A stretch of DNA of 64,000 nt from Pristionchus mayeri (Eukaryota; Nematoda; Chromadorea; Rhabditida; Neodiplogasteridae). Each line of letters starts with the position of its first letter. The first letter of the stretch is position 1. The notes under the pieces are model-generated. The model worked only from the letters and a program-made list of their open reading frames with translations, was not told the origin of the DNA and searched no databases. Location of the stretch: the NCBI GenBank assembly GCA_036245805.1, contig BTRK01000001.1:29395087-29459086 (forward strand), read 5' to 3'. This document shows, one piece after another, positions 1 to 16,900 of this stretch. The position numbers and the translations under genes are program-made.

Positions 1-3449
<3,449 letters not shown>

Positions 3450-4787
3450 GAGGAGTTCCCAGGGGCGAATCCCCCCTCTCATCCCGATCGATCGAGGGGC
3501 CGAGCCCCAGATCGAGGCATTATTGATCGATAATTGATCGTTGATTATTGATCGATCGATTACTGACCCGATCGAGGCATTATTGTTGGTTGTTGTCCAA
3601 GCACATTTCGCATCCGTTTCCGGTTAAACCAACGAAACAAATTTTGCGAAATCGTGCTTGGCCAAGGCGGTATTATTTACGTGTGATCAATTGACTATTA
3701 TTATTTATTGCGTTTATTGTTGTCCACAGTAGCATATTCTTCTATTGTTGCGTATATTTTTCGAAAACGAGTCTTCCACTCTGTCTCAAAATAGCCCCGT
3801 TTGAAGAGGTTTCATTGCCTCGTCGAGAGATATCTCCAGTAGATGTTGTGTCGTCATCATACTATTGTTATTGTCGTGATTGTCTCGTCTAATAAATATT
3901 GTGATGGTATCGTGATTGTGCAGTGGTGTGAACAGGGAAGACAGCGAACAGGGGACATTGAAGGGGGGTGGAGCGAACAGGGGACAGCCCATTTCGAAAC
4001 GTAGAAGCTGGATCAACACACTAAAAATGAAGATTTAGTATTCGAGGGAAGTTCAGGGCTTCTACAGAAGTGAATACATAATAGCAGCCCCGAGCAAATC
4101 TAAATCCTGAAGTATCACACTCCAAATGAAAGCCCAGGCTGTATCTCAGCCTATCCTCAATCGATCGGAGGTGGTCGGGGGGCAGTGATTAGTAGTGGTC
4201 GGTGAGGGAGGAGGAGCTCATCCCCGCCAGCTTGATGGATGGCAGAGAGGCGAGGGGCGACAGAGACAGACGTTAGTTGTGTGTGTGCATGCGTGCGCCC
4301 CCGGTGTAACGAGGAGTGCGAGCTTTCCCATTCGTCGGCCTGTCGATTTTTAATACGGCCCAATTCATTGCCGGGATTAGTGTAGTTGTTTTCCGGGTGG
4401 GTCTCTCTGTCTGGTTGTCTGGGTGCTCTCATCGGATCGCGTGCTCTCTCGTCTGCCTACTTACCTCTACTCACCTCGCAACTCCACTCTCTTCCATGTG
4501 ATTGCGCGCAGACTGTCAGCGGTAGTCCTGCTTTCTCCTTTTAAAGTGGTGTGAGAAGGAATGCGAGCTTTCCCAATCGTCGCCCTGTCGTTTTTTTACT
4601 AGAGTTTGAGGGTAAGCGTATCTTCTTTTAGTACAATCTCTCCATAGAGTTGCGATAGAGCGTATGGGATGAAGGAACCATGGTATTGTTTCACGATCTC
4701 GTTCCAATTCCCAATCCGTGTTTCACTCTGCACTCTAGAGGGAAATCTCTCCGCGTACCGTTGACATCACTTGATTGAAGAGAAATG
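3450..4787. other. Intergenic / NKAP 3' UTR
   Basis: After the NKAP stop there are repeated GATC/GATCGA runs (3480-3580) and a possible polyadenylation signal (AATAAA) near 3890. The part from about 4150 to 4740 is rich in CTCTC and GAGAG runs. No coding exon or RNA gene was recognised here. Confidence 0.5.
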
Positions 4788-5803
4788 CATATGAGCCCGT
4801 TTGCCTAAGAATCGAACAAGAGCCGGCACAGCCAAAAAGTGTCAATTCTTTATAAGTTTGTGTTTTGGGGTAATCGAATGTGCTGAAAACGATGGGCATA
4901 CTCATTTTTCACCCAAATCCTTCGTTGGCTCCAGACGTCGTCACGTCGAAAACATATTTTCGCGTATATCGCCGCTCCGAAAGGTGCTAAAATTACGTGA
5001 GTAAGGTTCCCTGGGTAGAATTTGATGCTGATTACGGCTATCTACTTCATTTCTGATGATTTATTAAAATAAATTTTAAAAATTCAACTTTTCTCTAAGT
5101 CAAATGCGTGCTTAGCGAGCTACATGGTTGGAATCGCCGTGACGAGAGGATTCAGAATCTCTATTTTCGTCCATTTTGAGACCGGGACTCCGAAAATTGA
5201 AAGCATTTAGCGAGCCGAAGTCTTGAGAAAACAGGAGAAACTATACTTCCTCTCCCCTCACCCTCCCCTCTATCCCCTCTGGCTGTTCGCGAGCCCATTG
5301 CAAGGACCGCCAGAGGGAGGGATTGAAAGGAGAGGGGAGAGGAAGTGTCGTTTTCTCCAGATTTCGGCTCGCTAAATGCTTTCAATTTTCGGAGTCCCGG
5401 TCTCAAAATGGACGAAAATAGAGATTCTGAATCCTCTCGTCACGGCGATTCCAACCATGTAGCTCGCTAAGCACGCATTTGACTTAGAGAAAAGTTGAAT
5501 TTTTAAAATTTATTTTAATAAATCATCAGAAATGAAGTATATAGCCGTAATCAGCATCAAATTCTACCTTGGGAACCTTACTCACGTAATTTTAGCACCT
5601 TTCGGAGTGGCGATATACGCGAAAATATGTTTTCGACGTGACGACGTCTGGAGCCAACGAAGGATTTGGGTGAAAAATGAGTATGCCCATCGTTTTCAGC
5701 ACATTCGATTACCCCAAAACACAAACTTATAGAGTATTGACACTTTTTGGCGGTGCCGAATCAATTCGGATCTGCTCGAATCTTAGGCAAACGGGCTCAT
5801 ATG
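4788..5803. mobile_element. Foldback (long inverted repeat) element, family A copy 1
   Basis: A near-perfect palindrome of about 1,016 bp. The left end CATATGAGCCCGTTTGCCTA returns as its reverse complement at the right end, and the arms (about 490 bp each) pair all the way to a short loop near 5285-5306 that is rich in CCCTCT/AGAGGG. It has no transposase. It shares ends and internal sequence with the foldback at 37533-38518, so both are non-autonomous members of one family. Short open frames in the arms are mirror images of each other and are not genes. Confidence 0.85.
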
Positions 5804-5835
5804 TAGTAGAGAGTAGTGTGTCTTGCAAGTATCTA

Positions 5836-7077
5836 TTGGGGTGTCCGGAAAGTTCGTATAATGCTTCGGAAAAAAGTCAGTTCGCGATCAAATGCAGTGA
5901 TTGCGCAATCTGTTTGTCAACAATGTATTGCATCATTCTGACGTTGAGTAGTGAGAGGATTTAATCAGTCTCCTAGTTGCTACATTGATTCTTGTGATGG
6001 ACTCCCATCTCTACCTCCGAGCAGTTTTACTTCATTACTACCGTCTTGGCCGATCCGTGAAGGAGGCCCACTCTGCCCTGGCCCAGTCGGAAGGAGCTGA
6101 CGCCCCCTCTATACCCTTCTGCTATAAGTGGTTCTCCCGCTTCAAGAAAGGGGAGTTTGGTCTCGATGATCAACCCCGCTCTGGACGCCCCCCCTCCCTC
6201 GATCAGCCTCTCGTTCTACGCACACTGAAGCGCATGCCCATGGCCAGTGTGCGTGAGTTGAAGAAGGATACTGGTACTCCCAGATCAACGGTGTCCGATA
6301 TCCTCCATCGATCTGGGAAGAAGCCGAAACTCCCACAAGTGATTCCCCATGACCTCTCCCCTGAACAGCTGAAAAATCGTGTTCAAGTCTGTCGGGAATT
6401 ACTCCATTGTAGCTCCAATCTTCGATGGGTCAATTCCATCATCGCTACAGATGAGAAGTGGATCACGTACGATAACCCTGTGAGGAGACTGCAATGGGTG
6501 GATGCAGATGAGAAGCCCACGCCCGTCCCGAAGAAGGAAGAGCACGGAAAGAAGGAACTCCTCTGCTTCTTCTTCTCAGTGCTCGGTCCCATCTACTGGG
6601 AGATCCTCGCTCCTGGCACCAGCATCAATGCCGATCTCTTCTCTGAACAACTGGAAGATGTCGCGATCAGAGTCCCTCCGAGACTCCTGAACCAGGGCAA
6701 AATTCTTCTTCTGATGGACAATGCTCGCCCACATCGAGCGAAGATGACCCACAAGAAAATGGACGAGCTGAAGATCGAGAGGATTCCCCATCCACCATAT
6801 TCCCCGGATCTCTCCCCATGCGACTACCACTGCTTCCGTTCTCTCTCTGACTTCTGCAAAGGAAAGAAGTTCAAGAATCGAGATGAAGTTGTGAGGGCTT
6901 TCGTGAACTGGGCGGTCTCGAAGAAACCCGCATTCTGGAAGAGAGGAATCGAGACCCTGCCCAATCGCTGGAGGGAGGTAGTGAGAAAGAAGGGGGCATA
7001 CATTGGTCACTGAGAATTGTAAAGCATTGAATAAAAAATAAAAACAAAAAATTATACGAACTTTCCGGACACCCCAA
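5836..7077 (+). mobile_element. Full-length mariner transposon, copy 1
   Basis: The element is 1,242 bp, bounded by ~26-bp terminal inverted repeats that begin TTGGGGTGTCCGGAAAGTTC and are flanked by TA on both sides (5834-5835 and 7078-7079). It contains one long open frame for a mariner transposase. A second copy at 53298-54536 is nearly identical, so movement was recent. It lies between NKAP and the coiled-coil gene. Confidence 0.95.
5997..7013 (+). CDS. Mariner transposase (D34D class)
   Basis: A 338-residue transposase starting at the ATG at 5997 (MDSHLYLRAV...). The N-terminal part carries two helix-turn-helix-like segments around a GRPPS linker (roughly residues 60-100). The catalytic part shows ATDEKWITYDN (first Asp), LLMDNARPHRA (second Asp) and HPPYSPDLSPCDYH (third Asp), with exactly 34 residues between the last two acidic positions. 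That spacing defines the mariner D,D34D class. It cuts and pastes the element by acting on the terminal inverted repeats in the nucleus. The frame is open and close to the family's usual ~345 residues. It ends ...KKGAYIGH, which resembles the usual mariner ending. This copy looks intact and could be active; activity is inference. Confidence 0.93.
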   Translation: MDSHLYLRAVLLHYYRLGRSVKEAHSALAQSEGADAPSIPFCYKWFSRFKKGEFGLDDQPRSGRPPSLDQPLVLRTLKRMPMASVRELKKDTGTPRSTVSDILHRSGKKPKLPQVIPHDLSPEQLKNRVQVCRELLHCSSNLRWVNSIIATDEKWITYDNPVRRLQWVDADEKPTPVPKKEEHGKKELLCFFFSVLGPIYWEILAPGTSINADLFSEQLEDVAIRVPPRLLNQGKILLLMDNARPHRAKMTHKKMDELKIERIPHPPYSPDLSPCDYHCFRSLSDFCKGKKFKNRDEVVRAFVNWAVSKKPAFWKRGIETLPNRWREVVRKKGAYIGH

Positions 7078-7551
7078 TAGCTTTTCTTTGTTTCCATATA
7101 GTTGAATCCCCTCAATTTTCTCGAAGCTTGCTCGTAGGGGCATGTAAATCACGGGAACAGATCTGGTGATAGTCACGACTTTGCAACAGTTCTTGTTCCT
7201 TCTCCTCCCTACTCTCTCATTCTCCTGCACATGAACTAGTGATAGAAAACACTCCCGTTTACAATCTCTCGTCGTTTCTCTGCGGAGATGATCATAAATC
7301 TGCTGATACGAGCGGGAACATCGAGAGTAGCCCATTTCTGATTCTCCCGATCATACTGAATCAATGAGTTGATGAGGAGGCCGATCAATAGGTGTACTTT
7401 CTATACACGTTTACAATGTTTACATGGAAGTCCTTCACTATAGCGCGTTTCGATTTGTTCAGCTCAATCCTCGCTCTCCTTTCACTGAACGGTTAGAAGG
7501 CAATCAGTCAACTCTCTTCATTCATCCCGACTTCTCACCGTTCATTCTCAC
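7078..7551. other. Intergenic, no gene seen
   Basis: The stretch between the mariner and the MITE holds only short open frames without recognisable content. No tRNA or repeat was detected. Confidence 0.4.
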
Positions 7552-7785
7552 CGCACTAGGTCGGATAAGAAACCACCGGATGAAAATCAAAATGTATAAT
7601 TCTCCAGTATTCCCACATTAGGTTCCCACACTGTCAAAAAGTCTTCCGCGGAAATACAACGGAAGGGTAATATTTTTGATTTTCGTCCGATGTGTTCATC
7701 GGACGAGAATCAGAAATCATTGATTCATTGATTCTCGTCCGATTTTTTGGTTATCATCGGGGAGGTTGTCATCCAACCTAGTGCC
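7552..7785. repeat. MITE of the GGCACTAGGTCGGATG family (long form)
   Basis: Starts GCACTAGGTCGGATAAGAA and ends with the inverted form ...CATCCAACCTAGTGCC. The interior is partly palindromic, with CGGATGAAAATCAAA on one side and TTGGTTATCATCGGGG on the other. It shares internal words (TTCCCACACTGTC) with the half copy at 51002. Nine copies of this terminal sequence occur in the window. Confidence 0.75.
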
Positions 7786-8953
7786 GATCAGAGAAGAGAG
7801 AAGGAATGGATATTGAAGAGCCAGGTGTCGATTTTATAAAACTAGTCTGAACCGAGTGCTCACTTTGTTTCCGAACTCCCTTCCCCTTTTCACCCCATCC
7901 GGTCCCCGAGTGAGCCCCTTCAGTCTAGCACTTATGAGAGCGGCTCGCCTCATTGACCTACCGATCGATTTCAAGGAGATTTCGAGCGTGTTTTCGCGAA
8001 ATTCAAAGATCTCTTTGACTCACTTGACGCCTTCCTCCTTTTGTTTGCCGATCAAATCGGATTGGCGTCATTGGCGGCTGTCAATTGTTGGGAAATAGAT
8101 GGTTTGCACCAGTCAACACGTTGTATCAGATTCAGTCGAACGTTTTCACTATTTGTCCTGCGCTAGGGTGAAAGCCATAGCAAATGTTGAATCAACCAGA
8201 CCGTGAAAGGATCATAGGCTGTTCTTTTTTGAATCGTGAGTAATGGTTGCGCTGAAGTGAGAGTTCGCTGAAGTTCATTCATACAAGACAGAAAGATCCG
8301 CTTCTAGAAGTTCATTATTTGTACATATCTTGACAGTTTTCATAGCTTACTTCATCTTAACGAAATCTCTTCTCAATTTCAAAGTATCGATTGCTCTCGT
8401 GAATATCTCAGTCTTTATGAAGAGTAGTGAGGAGAGGCGACAGGGGGATGAAGGAATTAGTGACCAGCCAGGCCCCCGGAAGACAACTGGTGTGTGAGTC
8501 GAGCGAGTAGATTTATGACTCTCCTCTTTTTGCGTGCTCTCTCGCTTTCTCTGACTGAGTAGAGAGTGTGTGAGGGGAAGAGAGAGAGTTGAGTAGGGAG
8601 ACTACTTCGGAAAAGACGAATGGGGATGTTCGAGTAAGTTGTGATAAGTGTCGTCTGCTCTACTGGAAGCTACTCATTTCCACGTTGTGATAGCACATCA
8701 TGAATTGATCTTTGATCCGTGTTTTGTCGATAATTTCCATGTATTTCTCATGTCTCGATGTTATCAAATATTTATCAGGCTTCTCATCCACATAACATTG
8801 TGCTCATAAGGGTTGATAATTTGTTGAAAAAAATTTGAAAAATCAAAAAATATACAAAATGTTGGTAAAAAATTATATTTTTTGAAGAATTCTTATCATA
8901 ACACATTATGCAAATCAGTCGCGCGTGCAAAATATGCTAATTTTAAGGTAAAA
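7786..8953. other. Intergenic, no gene seen
   Basis: A mixed-composition spacer between the MITE and tRNA-Leu. Purine/pyrimidine-rich GAGAGAG and CTCTC runs lie near 8520-8600 and an AT-rich part near 8820-8900. No exon with coding character was recognised. Confidence 0.4.
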
Positions 8954-9036
8954 TTCACGGTGGCCGAGTGGTTAAGGCGTTCGACTTAAGATCGAATGGA
9001 GCATGCTCTTCGTGGGTTCGAATCCCACCCGTGACG
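8954..9036 (+). tRNA. tRNA-Leu (anticodon TAA)
   Basis: A class II tRNA shape with a long variable arm. The A box is TGGCCGAGTGGTTAAGGCG, the anticodon arm is TTCGA-CTTAAGA-TCGAA (anticodon TAA, reading UUA), and the B box is GGGTTCGAATCCC. The acceptor arms TTCACGG and CCGTGAC pair in six of seven positions. The first pair would be U1:C72 and the discriminator is G rather than the A usual for leucine, so it may be decayed at its ends. Confidence 0.8.
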
Positions 9037-9349
9037 AAACTTTTTTGCCGCATTTTATGATCATCGTTTGACATTAATTAAGGTCAAATTGAATGGGCAA
9101 AGCTTAGAAATGAGTGTGGCAGAGGAGGGAGGGGATAAACAAAAGAAGTGCCGATTCGCTCACCGTTTCTTGTTCGATTCCCGTTTCCTCTGCTAGTGAA
9201 GTGCTTCTTCCGCTCTCATTATCGAATCTCAACTTCTTGCATTGTCCAGATTCCTCATAGAAGTTTCCATTACAGTAATCCTACACGAGTCGAGCACATC
9301 TATCTGTAACTGACGACTTGGATACAATACTCTCACGCGCGCGGTGCGG
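9037..9349. promoter_or_regulatory. 5' region of the coiled-coil gene
   Basis: About 310 bp between tRNA-Leu and the start codon at 9350. It must hold the 5' UTR and promoter of the large coiled-coil gene, but no TATA box or trans-splice acceptor could be fixed with confidence. Confidence 0.3.
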
Positions 9350-12300
9350 ATGGATGACAACGCGGATGCGCGCGACGTGGCCTACGCGCCTTCGACCTCG
9401 CGCGAGGACTCGGCGCCGCCCACCCCACGGAAAGGCATCCTGAAGAGGCCATCGGACATTAGGAAGGAGCGTGATACGGTAATCACACGAACGAGATGAT
9501 TTAGAACTGATCTTTATTGAGATATTCCCTCTGTATCGTCAGTCACCAGACCGCTTTCCGGATAAGGGACCGAGTAGGATACCGAAGCTAAATGTAACGT
9601 GGACGGGGCGGAATGAGGGTGAGAATTATCATTTGGTTGAGTGGCCATCTTTTACGTGCTCTGTGAAAGACAATGTGAGATGAGGGAATCAATAATGACT
9701 TCTTGCGCACGTTTGGTGTGAAGCAAACATTCTCATAAATCTGAGAAATCGCCTCCTTCAGTGGCGATCTTCGGGGACACCTCGGATGAGAACAACACGG
9801 ACTCGGAGCAGCCCCATGCAAGGATGTTCATGACGCCAATTACGAAGAGGTAAACATAATTGATCAAAGGTGGAAAAAAGGGAATCACGGGACAATCAGC
9901 TATCTAAATGGAATCTCCTACGAGAAAATCGTGTAAATTTCATTAGAGCTTGTAAAGCATTCATACAATTATCGTTCGATCTGAACAGTAAAGCCACACT
10001 CCGAGTCGTGCCTCTCAGGGTCTTCTCTTATCCTTGTACGCTCTAATCTCATATTCAGTAGTCAAGAATTGATCTTTGATCTCTCTCAGGGGCTCAGCTG
10101 ATCCTCCCTCTCTGCACGGCAGCAGCAGCTCGCCGGGAAACTTCGCCGCTCACGAGACAGCCATCGTCACCGATGAGGAGGAAGCAGCGACGCCGAGAAG
10201 GGCGAGGAGCGAAGAGAGAGCCGTCGCTGATATGGTACGGTAGATGGTACCTGGTTCCAGCTCCTGGTACCAGAGCTGTCACCTGATACATTCCTAGGTT
10301 TGGGACGGAAAATCATTATGGATGAGGAAACCAGAAATATCAAATATCAACGCGCAGGATGACGTGCTGTCGGTGACTTCGTCGACGGGAAGTGCCGCCT
10401 CATCGGTAGTGGGCAGGTGGTGGATCGCCAAAGATACGAGGTAATAGAGATCAAAGATCAAGTTTAAATTTGGAGAAAAGCTGCTAAATTGTTATAGATC
10501 AGTTCCTACTCATTCTTCACTTGTAATTCCGTTTTTCCCAATATCTCTCCAAAGATAACAAAGGTTAATCTCAGATTCGTGCCTCACTGCCAGAAGAGGG
10601 GCTGCAACCACGCAGGACACGATGATCTGGGCGAGTACCTCACGCCCACTCAGAGGAAGAACAAGGAGGTAATGATCCTTGATAGTGGAGCCCATTGATA
10701 TGTTAATTGATTGCTGCTCAATAATGGTCTTTGATCTCTGATATTTTCGAAATTTTGTACTGCTTCGACTACCAGTTTTACACATAGGTAGTTTTACACA
10801 AATGTCAAAGATAGATTGATCGTTGACATTTGCAGGTGACAGATCTGAAGAAGGAATTGCGCAAGGCGCTGCAGGAGAGGGACGAGAAGGAACAGCATCT
10901 CAGCGAGCTGAGGGAGAGGATTGGAGAGGTGATCTTTGATATCATATTTAAAAATATTTAGATACGAGCATTACAATTAAAACATGTTTCTCTTCGCTTT
11001 TCACTTAGATAGCCAATCGAAAAATTGAGTTTCAAAGATGTGAGAAAGGCGAGCGGGCAATTCAATTTCTTGAAGAGTTCTCGTGATAATATGGTGCACC
11101 GATGAGTTGGCAAAATATTTTGAGAAATTGACACAATTTGAACAAAGGCTTTTCCGGCAATTCCTTTGTTCATATTTTGACAAAGTGTCCATTTCCAAGA
11201 AACTTTTGCTATCTCATCAGTTCACCGAAAATATGTATAACAGATCGAGAAGCTGACTGAAGAGGGCCACTCGATGAGCGACAACCACAAGCTAATGCAG
11301 GGCAAGAGGGAACTGGAGAAGGTATGATCGGGGAAGGAAAGAACGGATCGAATCCGTCTTGAACGGCCGGTTTTCATCGTTAACGGGCATTCGAATTACG
11401 CCACTAGTTGGTATTCGTCGAATGACGGAACTTTGATCATATCCAGATGAGAACCAGCAAAGTACTCTTACTCATTCAGAATAATCTATGAATGAAAGTG
11501 AACGAACCTATCGTTTGATCAGATGGAAACTCGCTTCAGTTTCACAAATCGAAGCAAATTGATCGTCAAATGTTCATTTTTATGAATTAAAATCTCCACT
11601 TTTCAGGCTTTCGAAGCCGAGAGGAAGGCGACTGAGAAAAGGCATGGAGTCAGAGTGAATCAGCTGATTCAGGAGACTATGCAAGCGAGGTAATCAATAA
11701 TTGATAAATCAATCGATTAGTATTGCTTGAAATTCAGGGAAGAAATCGCGAAACTCACGCTGCAACTGAGTGAACTGGAGGAGAACGAGCGAGAAAGAGC
11801 GGAGAAGCAAGTAAGAAGATTTACCATTTCTATTTCTTCACAGTCCCCATAGTCATGGTACTCATCTTGTAACCGCCGAAATGTGTCACGACAGGCCGAT
11901 CTCTGTCGGAATTTTAATCACACCTTTCTCACTTCTTTTATTTAAAAATTGGCCAAAATAAAAGAGGAATAAGACCAGATACTTCACATTTAGGCTGGGA
12001 CTCGCAGAGGTTTGCCAGACCTCCTGCGGGTGGGTATCGAACCATTGTGGTGGGGGGATGGATTCCCAGTCCATCCCCTTACCGCCTGCGCCACCTTTAA
12101 GCCTGGGAGAAAGAAAGGGAGAAAAGCATAGGATAGAGGAGGGGAGTATGAATACTCCCCGTCCCTCTCCTCTCTCTCATGCCATTCTCACTCCTTCACC
12201 AAAGGCTCAAGGGTGGCGCAACGGTTAGGGGATGGACTGGTAATCCATCGCCATCGAGGCCACATTGGTTCGGTACCCACCCGTTGCGGGAGGCCTGGGA

Positions 12301-13867
12301 AACCTCCGCGAGTCCCCCGCATCGCTTCAGCATTGATCCTTTTGGTCTTTTTATGATAATTTTGCAATTTTTTCATACTTTTTAAAAACGTGAGACAATC
12401 GTAAACAGAATTTTTTTAGAAATTCTGCGTTTTATATCTCTGTTAGGAACAGAGTTTCTTTAGGCATTCAAAGTTGACCCTGCCGCACAGGCAACGGGTG
12501 AGAAAACAGGATGAAATGAGAGAGCGCCCCTCTCATTCGTCATTGCCCGTGTAGACTCGAGCAGTTTTGCTGTCAATCATGCTTAAAAAAATAAATTTTC
12601 AGTTTGCCGATGCGGAGACTGCTACGGAGATTGTTGATCCGATGTATGCGGGGATATATCATGGTCAGTAGAGGTCCTCATTCGCATAGTTGGCTTTTCA
12701 TTTTCCACACTCAATCATCGCTCTACCGGTCGAGAGGCAGTGTAGAATGCAGGGGGTGTATCATTTTAGAACTCTTTGTTTTTGAGCTCAATGATGAATT
12801 GGAACACTTTAATTTTCATCATCTGTAGAGTTCTAACATTACCAGTTCTAAAATGATACACCCCGAATTGAGAAATTGCAAACTCTAAAAGTTAGGAAGT
12901 GGGATGACAACCGCTAGTAGAATTCCCATCGACAGCTGGGAAAAAGAAGTGTTTTCCAAACCATCTTTTGCAGCCCCTCCATTGCCCCTTTCGCCCACGG
13001 GCGAGCTCCATCCGATGTCGCCAGGCATCTCGCCTCTTAATAGGTTTATTTATTTCACAAATTACCTTCCTTAGATCGACATGAGCCAATAGATACAAGC
13101 TCATTGTATTCTGTTTATATGAATAAATCATGCTGATGAACCACGCTATATCAACAAAATGGATGGCTGGAAGAAGGAAACACTCGTTGAGAATGGAGAT
13201 AAATAAAGAACTATTTGCCTTCTATCGTCACTCTGAACTTTTGCAGTCCTGCTCATCCCTTCGACGCACAGACGATGCAGCAGTATGTGTCCAGAGAGAC
13301 TGCGAATCAGCTGCAGGTGGGAATCACTATTTCTGTTTGTTATTATCCTCTTCATCGAGGTAGTTCCTTATAGTTATCATTCTACTTCTGTAAAAGATTA
13401 GTCTGTGAGAAACCTTCATAAACACTTTCAAATAAAGAAGCAGATTTCTTGCATAAATGTCACAGAATTACCCATATTTTTGAAACAATAACTTCACCTC
13501 TTTCCACTATACCTCTTGGTACTTTCATATTTGATTAAAAATTAGATTAATTAACTAATTAAGGCGTACCGCAACGAGGCGGTTATCTGGCGTAGCAAGG
13601 CGGCGCAGCTCGAACTCGTCGTTCGTGATCATCTACTGAAGACCAGCGAGCAAGAGAACAATCTGAGTGTGGAACTGGAGATGATGAGGAGAGAGTGCGA
13701 GAGACTGAGGGAGATGGTAAGTTCTGGACCTACACTAGCATGGATTAGAATTTGACGTCACAATTCTCATCCTCGAAACCTACCTTATGGAGCCATAAAT
13801 GAATATGGTTTCGAAAGAAAGGTTCATTCTGCGCGGGAGATGGTATGTGGAATTATAAACAGAGAAC

Positions 13868-13925
<58 letters not shown>

Positions 13926-16900
13926 TATCATGATATTTCGCACAAAAAATAGATAGATTATGAAATGCGTAGGCATGAGATACGATGTTGTAACTGGGCA
14001 ACAAAAGGGATTCGACAGAAATGGTCTGTTCACTCTTCGTCACCTCTCGTAGATCAAGCTGTTAAGAGAGTACACAGATTGAAGAGATCCATTTCTGGAG
14101 GTACTACGCCGGATGATAACTGTCGGACGAGAACCCACCAGATGAGAACCAAAAAATGTCCTTCCTGTAGAACTTGCATAGAAGAATTTTTGACATTTTG
14201 GGAACCTACTGTGAACATGATGGAGAAGATTTTTTGGTTCTCATCCGACCTAGTGCCTTTCTGGGCGATGACATCACTTGCGAAGAGTGAAACCATTCTA
14301 GTCGGCAGTGAAAGTAGAGTAAAGTTGCGAATGCTAGCAAATTGACTAATAACAAAGAGAAAATCACACATTCATAAATTCTTCCGAACTCTTCTCAATT
14401 CCTGTTCTTGATGATAGGCGATGCTAAACGCATTGATAATAGATCCTTTCATTCCAATTCCTCTTCCTTCTGATCTTTGATCTCTCTCAGCTGCGCGAGC
14501 GCGAGTCAGAAGGCATGGCTGACAGTGGCATCGAGAATCCGGCGCCCTCCTCGCCTCTCGAGCGACGACGACCACTGCAACAGATGGAAGCCGAAGCCCC
14601 GCTCCCGCCTCCTGGACCACCCGGTAGGAGAGAAAACATTGTTGTCATCTCGTAGAATTTCTCGTAGAGCTCAGAGCTGTGGGGAGAACTTTTTGAGGGG
14701 AGTGTCGAATATGTCAAATATGAGATTCTGTTTAGATAAAGTAAGGATACATGATTTCGTGATTGAATAAGTTCTATCGCGTTCAGCTCCTTCATCGAAA
14801 CCTCCTAACAATAAGCAATTCTCAGGTTCCTCCTCCTCTGGAGACTGCCTCTCCTCTGCGTGCACAGACCGCAAGCGAGTGCTCATCAACGAGAACAAGC
14901 GACTCGTCGAGACGGTAGGAGTACTGTAGGATTACGGTGACCAGCATGTCAAAAGATTTATTTGCTATCGGAACTTCAGATCGATGATATCAGCGTGCGA
15001 TTGGCTCAATCTGAAGAGGCGCTGGTCGAGATGAGGGTGCGATTGACGGTGAGGCATGACATTGTCAAAGAAATTATGCAAATTAAGCTAATTAAAATAT
15101 TTAAAAAATAAAAAAAATAAAGGAAATGGAGCAAGAGCGCGAGACACTCCGCGGAAATCTCGTAGATGCAGAAAAGGAACTGGAGATGAAGAAAGCTGAG
15201 GTTTCTGCCGCCGCCCTCAGCATCAATAGGATACAGGTAGAGATAGAGATTAGTCTCAGATAGAGAGTATTCTCTTCATTCGACGTGCTCTTATAGCGCT
15301 TAGCGGCTAGATTGAATCGGGTCTTTTTTCGAAACCACATATAGAATAGATCTGAGCTGAAGCTATTTGGAATTCAAATTCGTTGAATAGCGTTCAGTAT
15401 TATGAATAAATTTGTGCAGAAGCAAGATAATGCCAACTTTCCCATTTGCAAAAATAACCGTTTAGGGCGAAAAGGACACGTTGTCGAAAGCCGTGACATA
15501 TCTCGAGGAGCGGCTGCAGGTAACTGAAAATATCTTAGAAAAACATTAAACTGGTCCATTTCGGCTTAACAATCGGCCGAAATCTCATAAAATAAAATAA
15601 AGTAAACTGGATTTTGTTTGAGGTCTACCAGAACACGATGATGGAGCACGATCTGGTAGTGCAGGATGAGAACTGCGCCGAGTGGAGGAAGGGATTCATC
15701 GATCCGAGGTGAGCGAGGAGAGGGAGAGACGCAGATTCCGCTTTGAAGACAGACGCTTCACGACCACTGTCAAACACTGAACTCTGAGCAATCAATGGAT
15801 AGTTTCAATTGCATTGTCCGGTCTCACTATTAGAAACTTCATAAATATTCCCGCTTGCTCATCAGTCTTGCTGATCTTTTATCAGTGATCCTCCTCCAGG
15901 TACAAAGTATGCGTCTCGAAGCGGTCGCAGACGGTCCTCACAGCGGAAGCCCTCACCGAGAACGAGGACGAATTCCAGAACATACAGATAAAGCTGAAGG
16001 TAGGCATTTTACGATTTTGTATTGGAAAAGTTGTCGAGCATGAACTGAATTCTACACAACCATCGTCATTTTACTGTATGGGACAGAACATTTTATGATC
16101 AGTAAGAGTACGAGAACATGTGACTTGGAGAGAGTGTAGTTCTCCAATTGCAGGCACTAGACGAGGAGTTCTCAGCGAAGCGCGCGGATCTGCACGATCG
16201 CTTCGTCGAGGTGAGCTGCCCTGACCTATCAGAGACGCGTTGCGGTCGCGTCACGTTGCGACGACTGTCTAACTCTCTCGTTCGTTCAGATCGAGGCCAA
16301 TCTGTTGACGAAAACGCAGCTGGCGGATACGCTCTCGAGACAGCTCAGCGAGGCACAGAAGGTACCGTAAGCCTATCGTATCCAGGACAGTGATCTGACT
16401 ATCGTGATCTGATCGAAGAAACAGTATACGGTATTCAATCGATAATCACTGCAGGAAGCGAAGCATTCGATGGAGGAGCGACAGCGGGAGAGGGACGAGC
16501 ACGAAACGGCCATGAATCGACTGATGACCGTAGCTGAGGTATTCGGTAGCTGTACCGTAATCACAGTCAATCAATAACTGGCTTTTCTTCCAGAAAGTCC
16601 CTGTTCTCGAGGCGCGTATAGAGCAGGCGCAACGGGAGAAAGCGGAGCTGGAGGTATACGGGAAGTGATGACGAAATGGGTCTGACTATCTTAATTCCTG
16701 TGTGAGAGCGCTGAAAACGACTCTTCTAGAATATATTTTAGTGTCGATGAACGACGATTGTAGCATCAGAGAGATCAAAGGTCAATCTTTCAGGTCCGAA
16801 TGGCGGGTACGAAGGATGAATTCGAGCGGGCATTGGAAGAGGCGCTTGCTGAGGCATTGAACAAGTACACTCAGCAGAGCAGGTAGAGCATGCAAAATGT

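Noticed and set aside
6142..7335. Minus-strand open frames across the mariner
   Set aside because: Shadows of the plus-strand transposase, which has the catalytic motifs.
13780..14043. Open frames with long poly-Leu or poly-Tyr runs
   Set aside because: Caused by the (TAA)n microsatellite.
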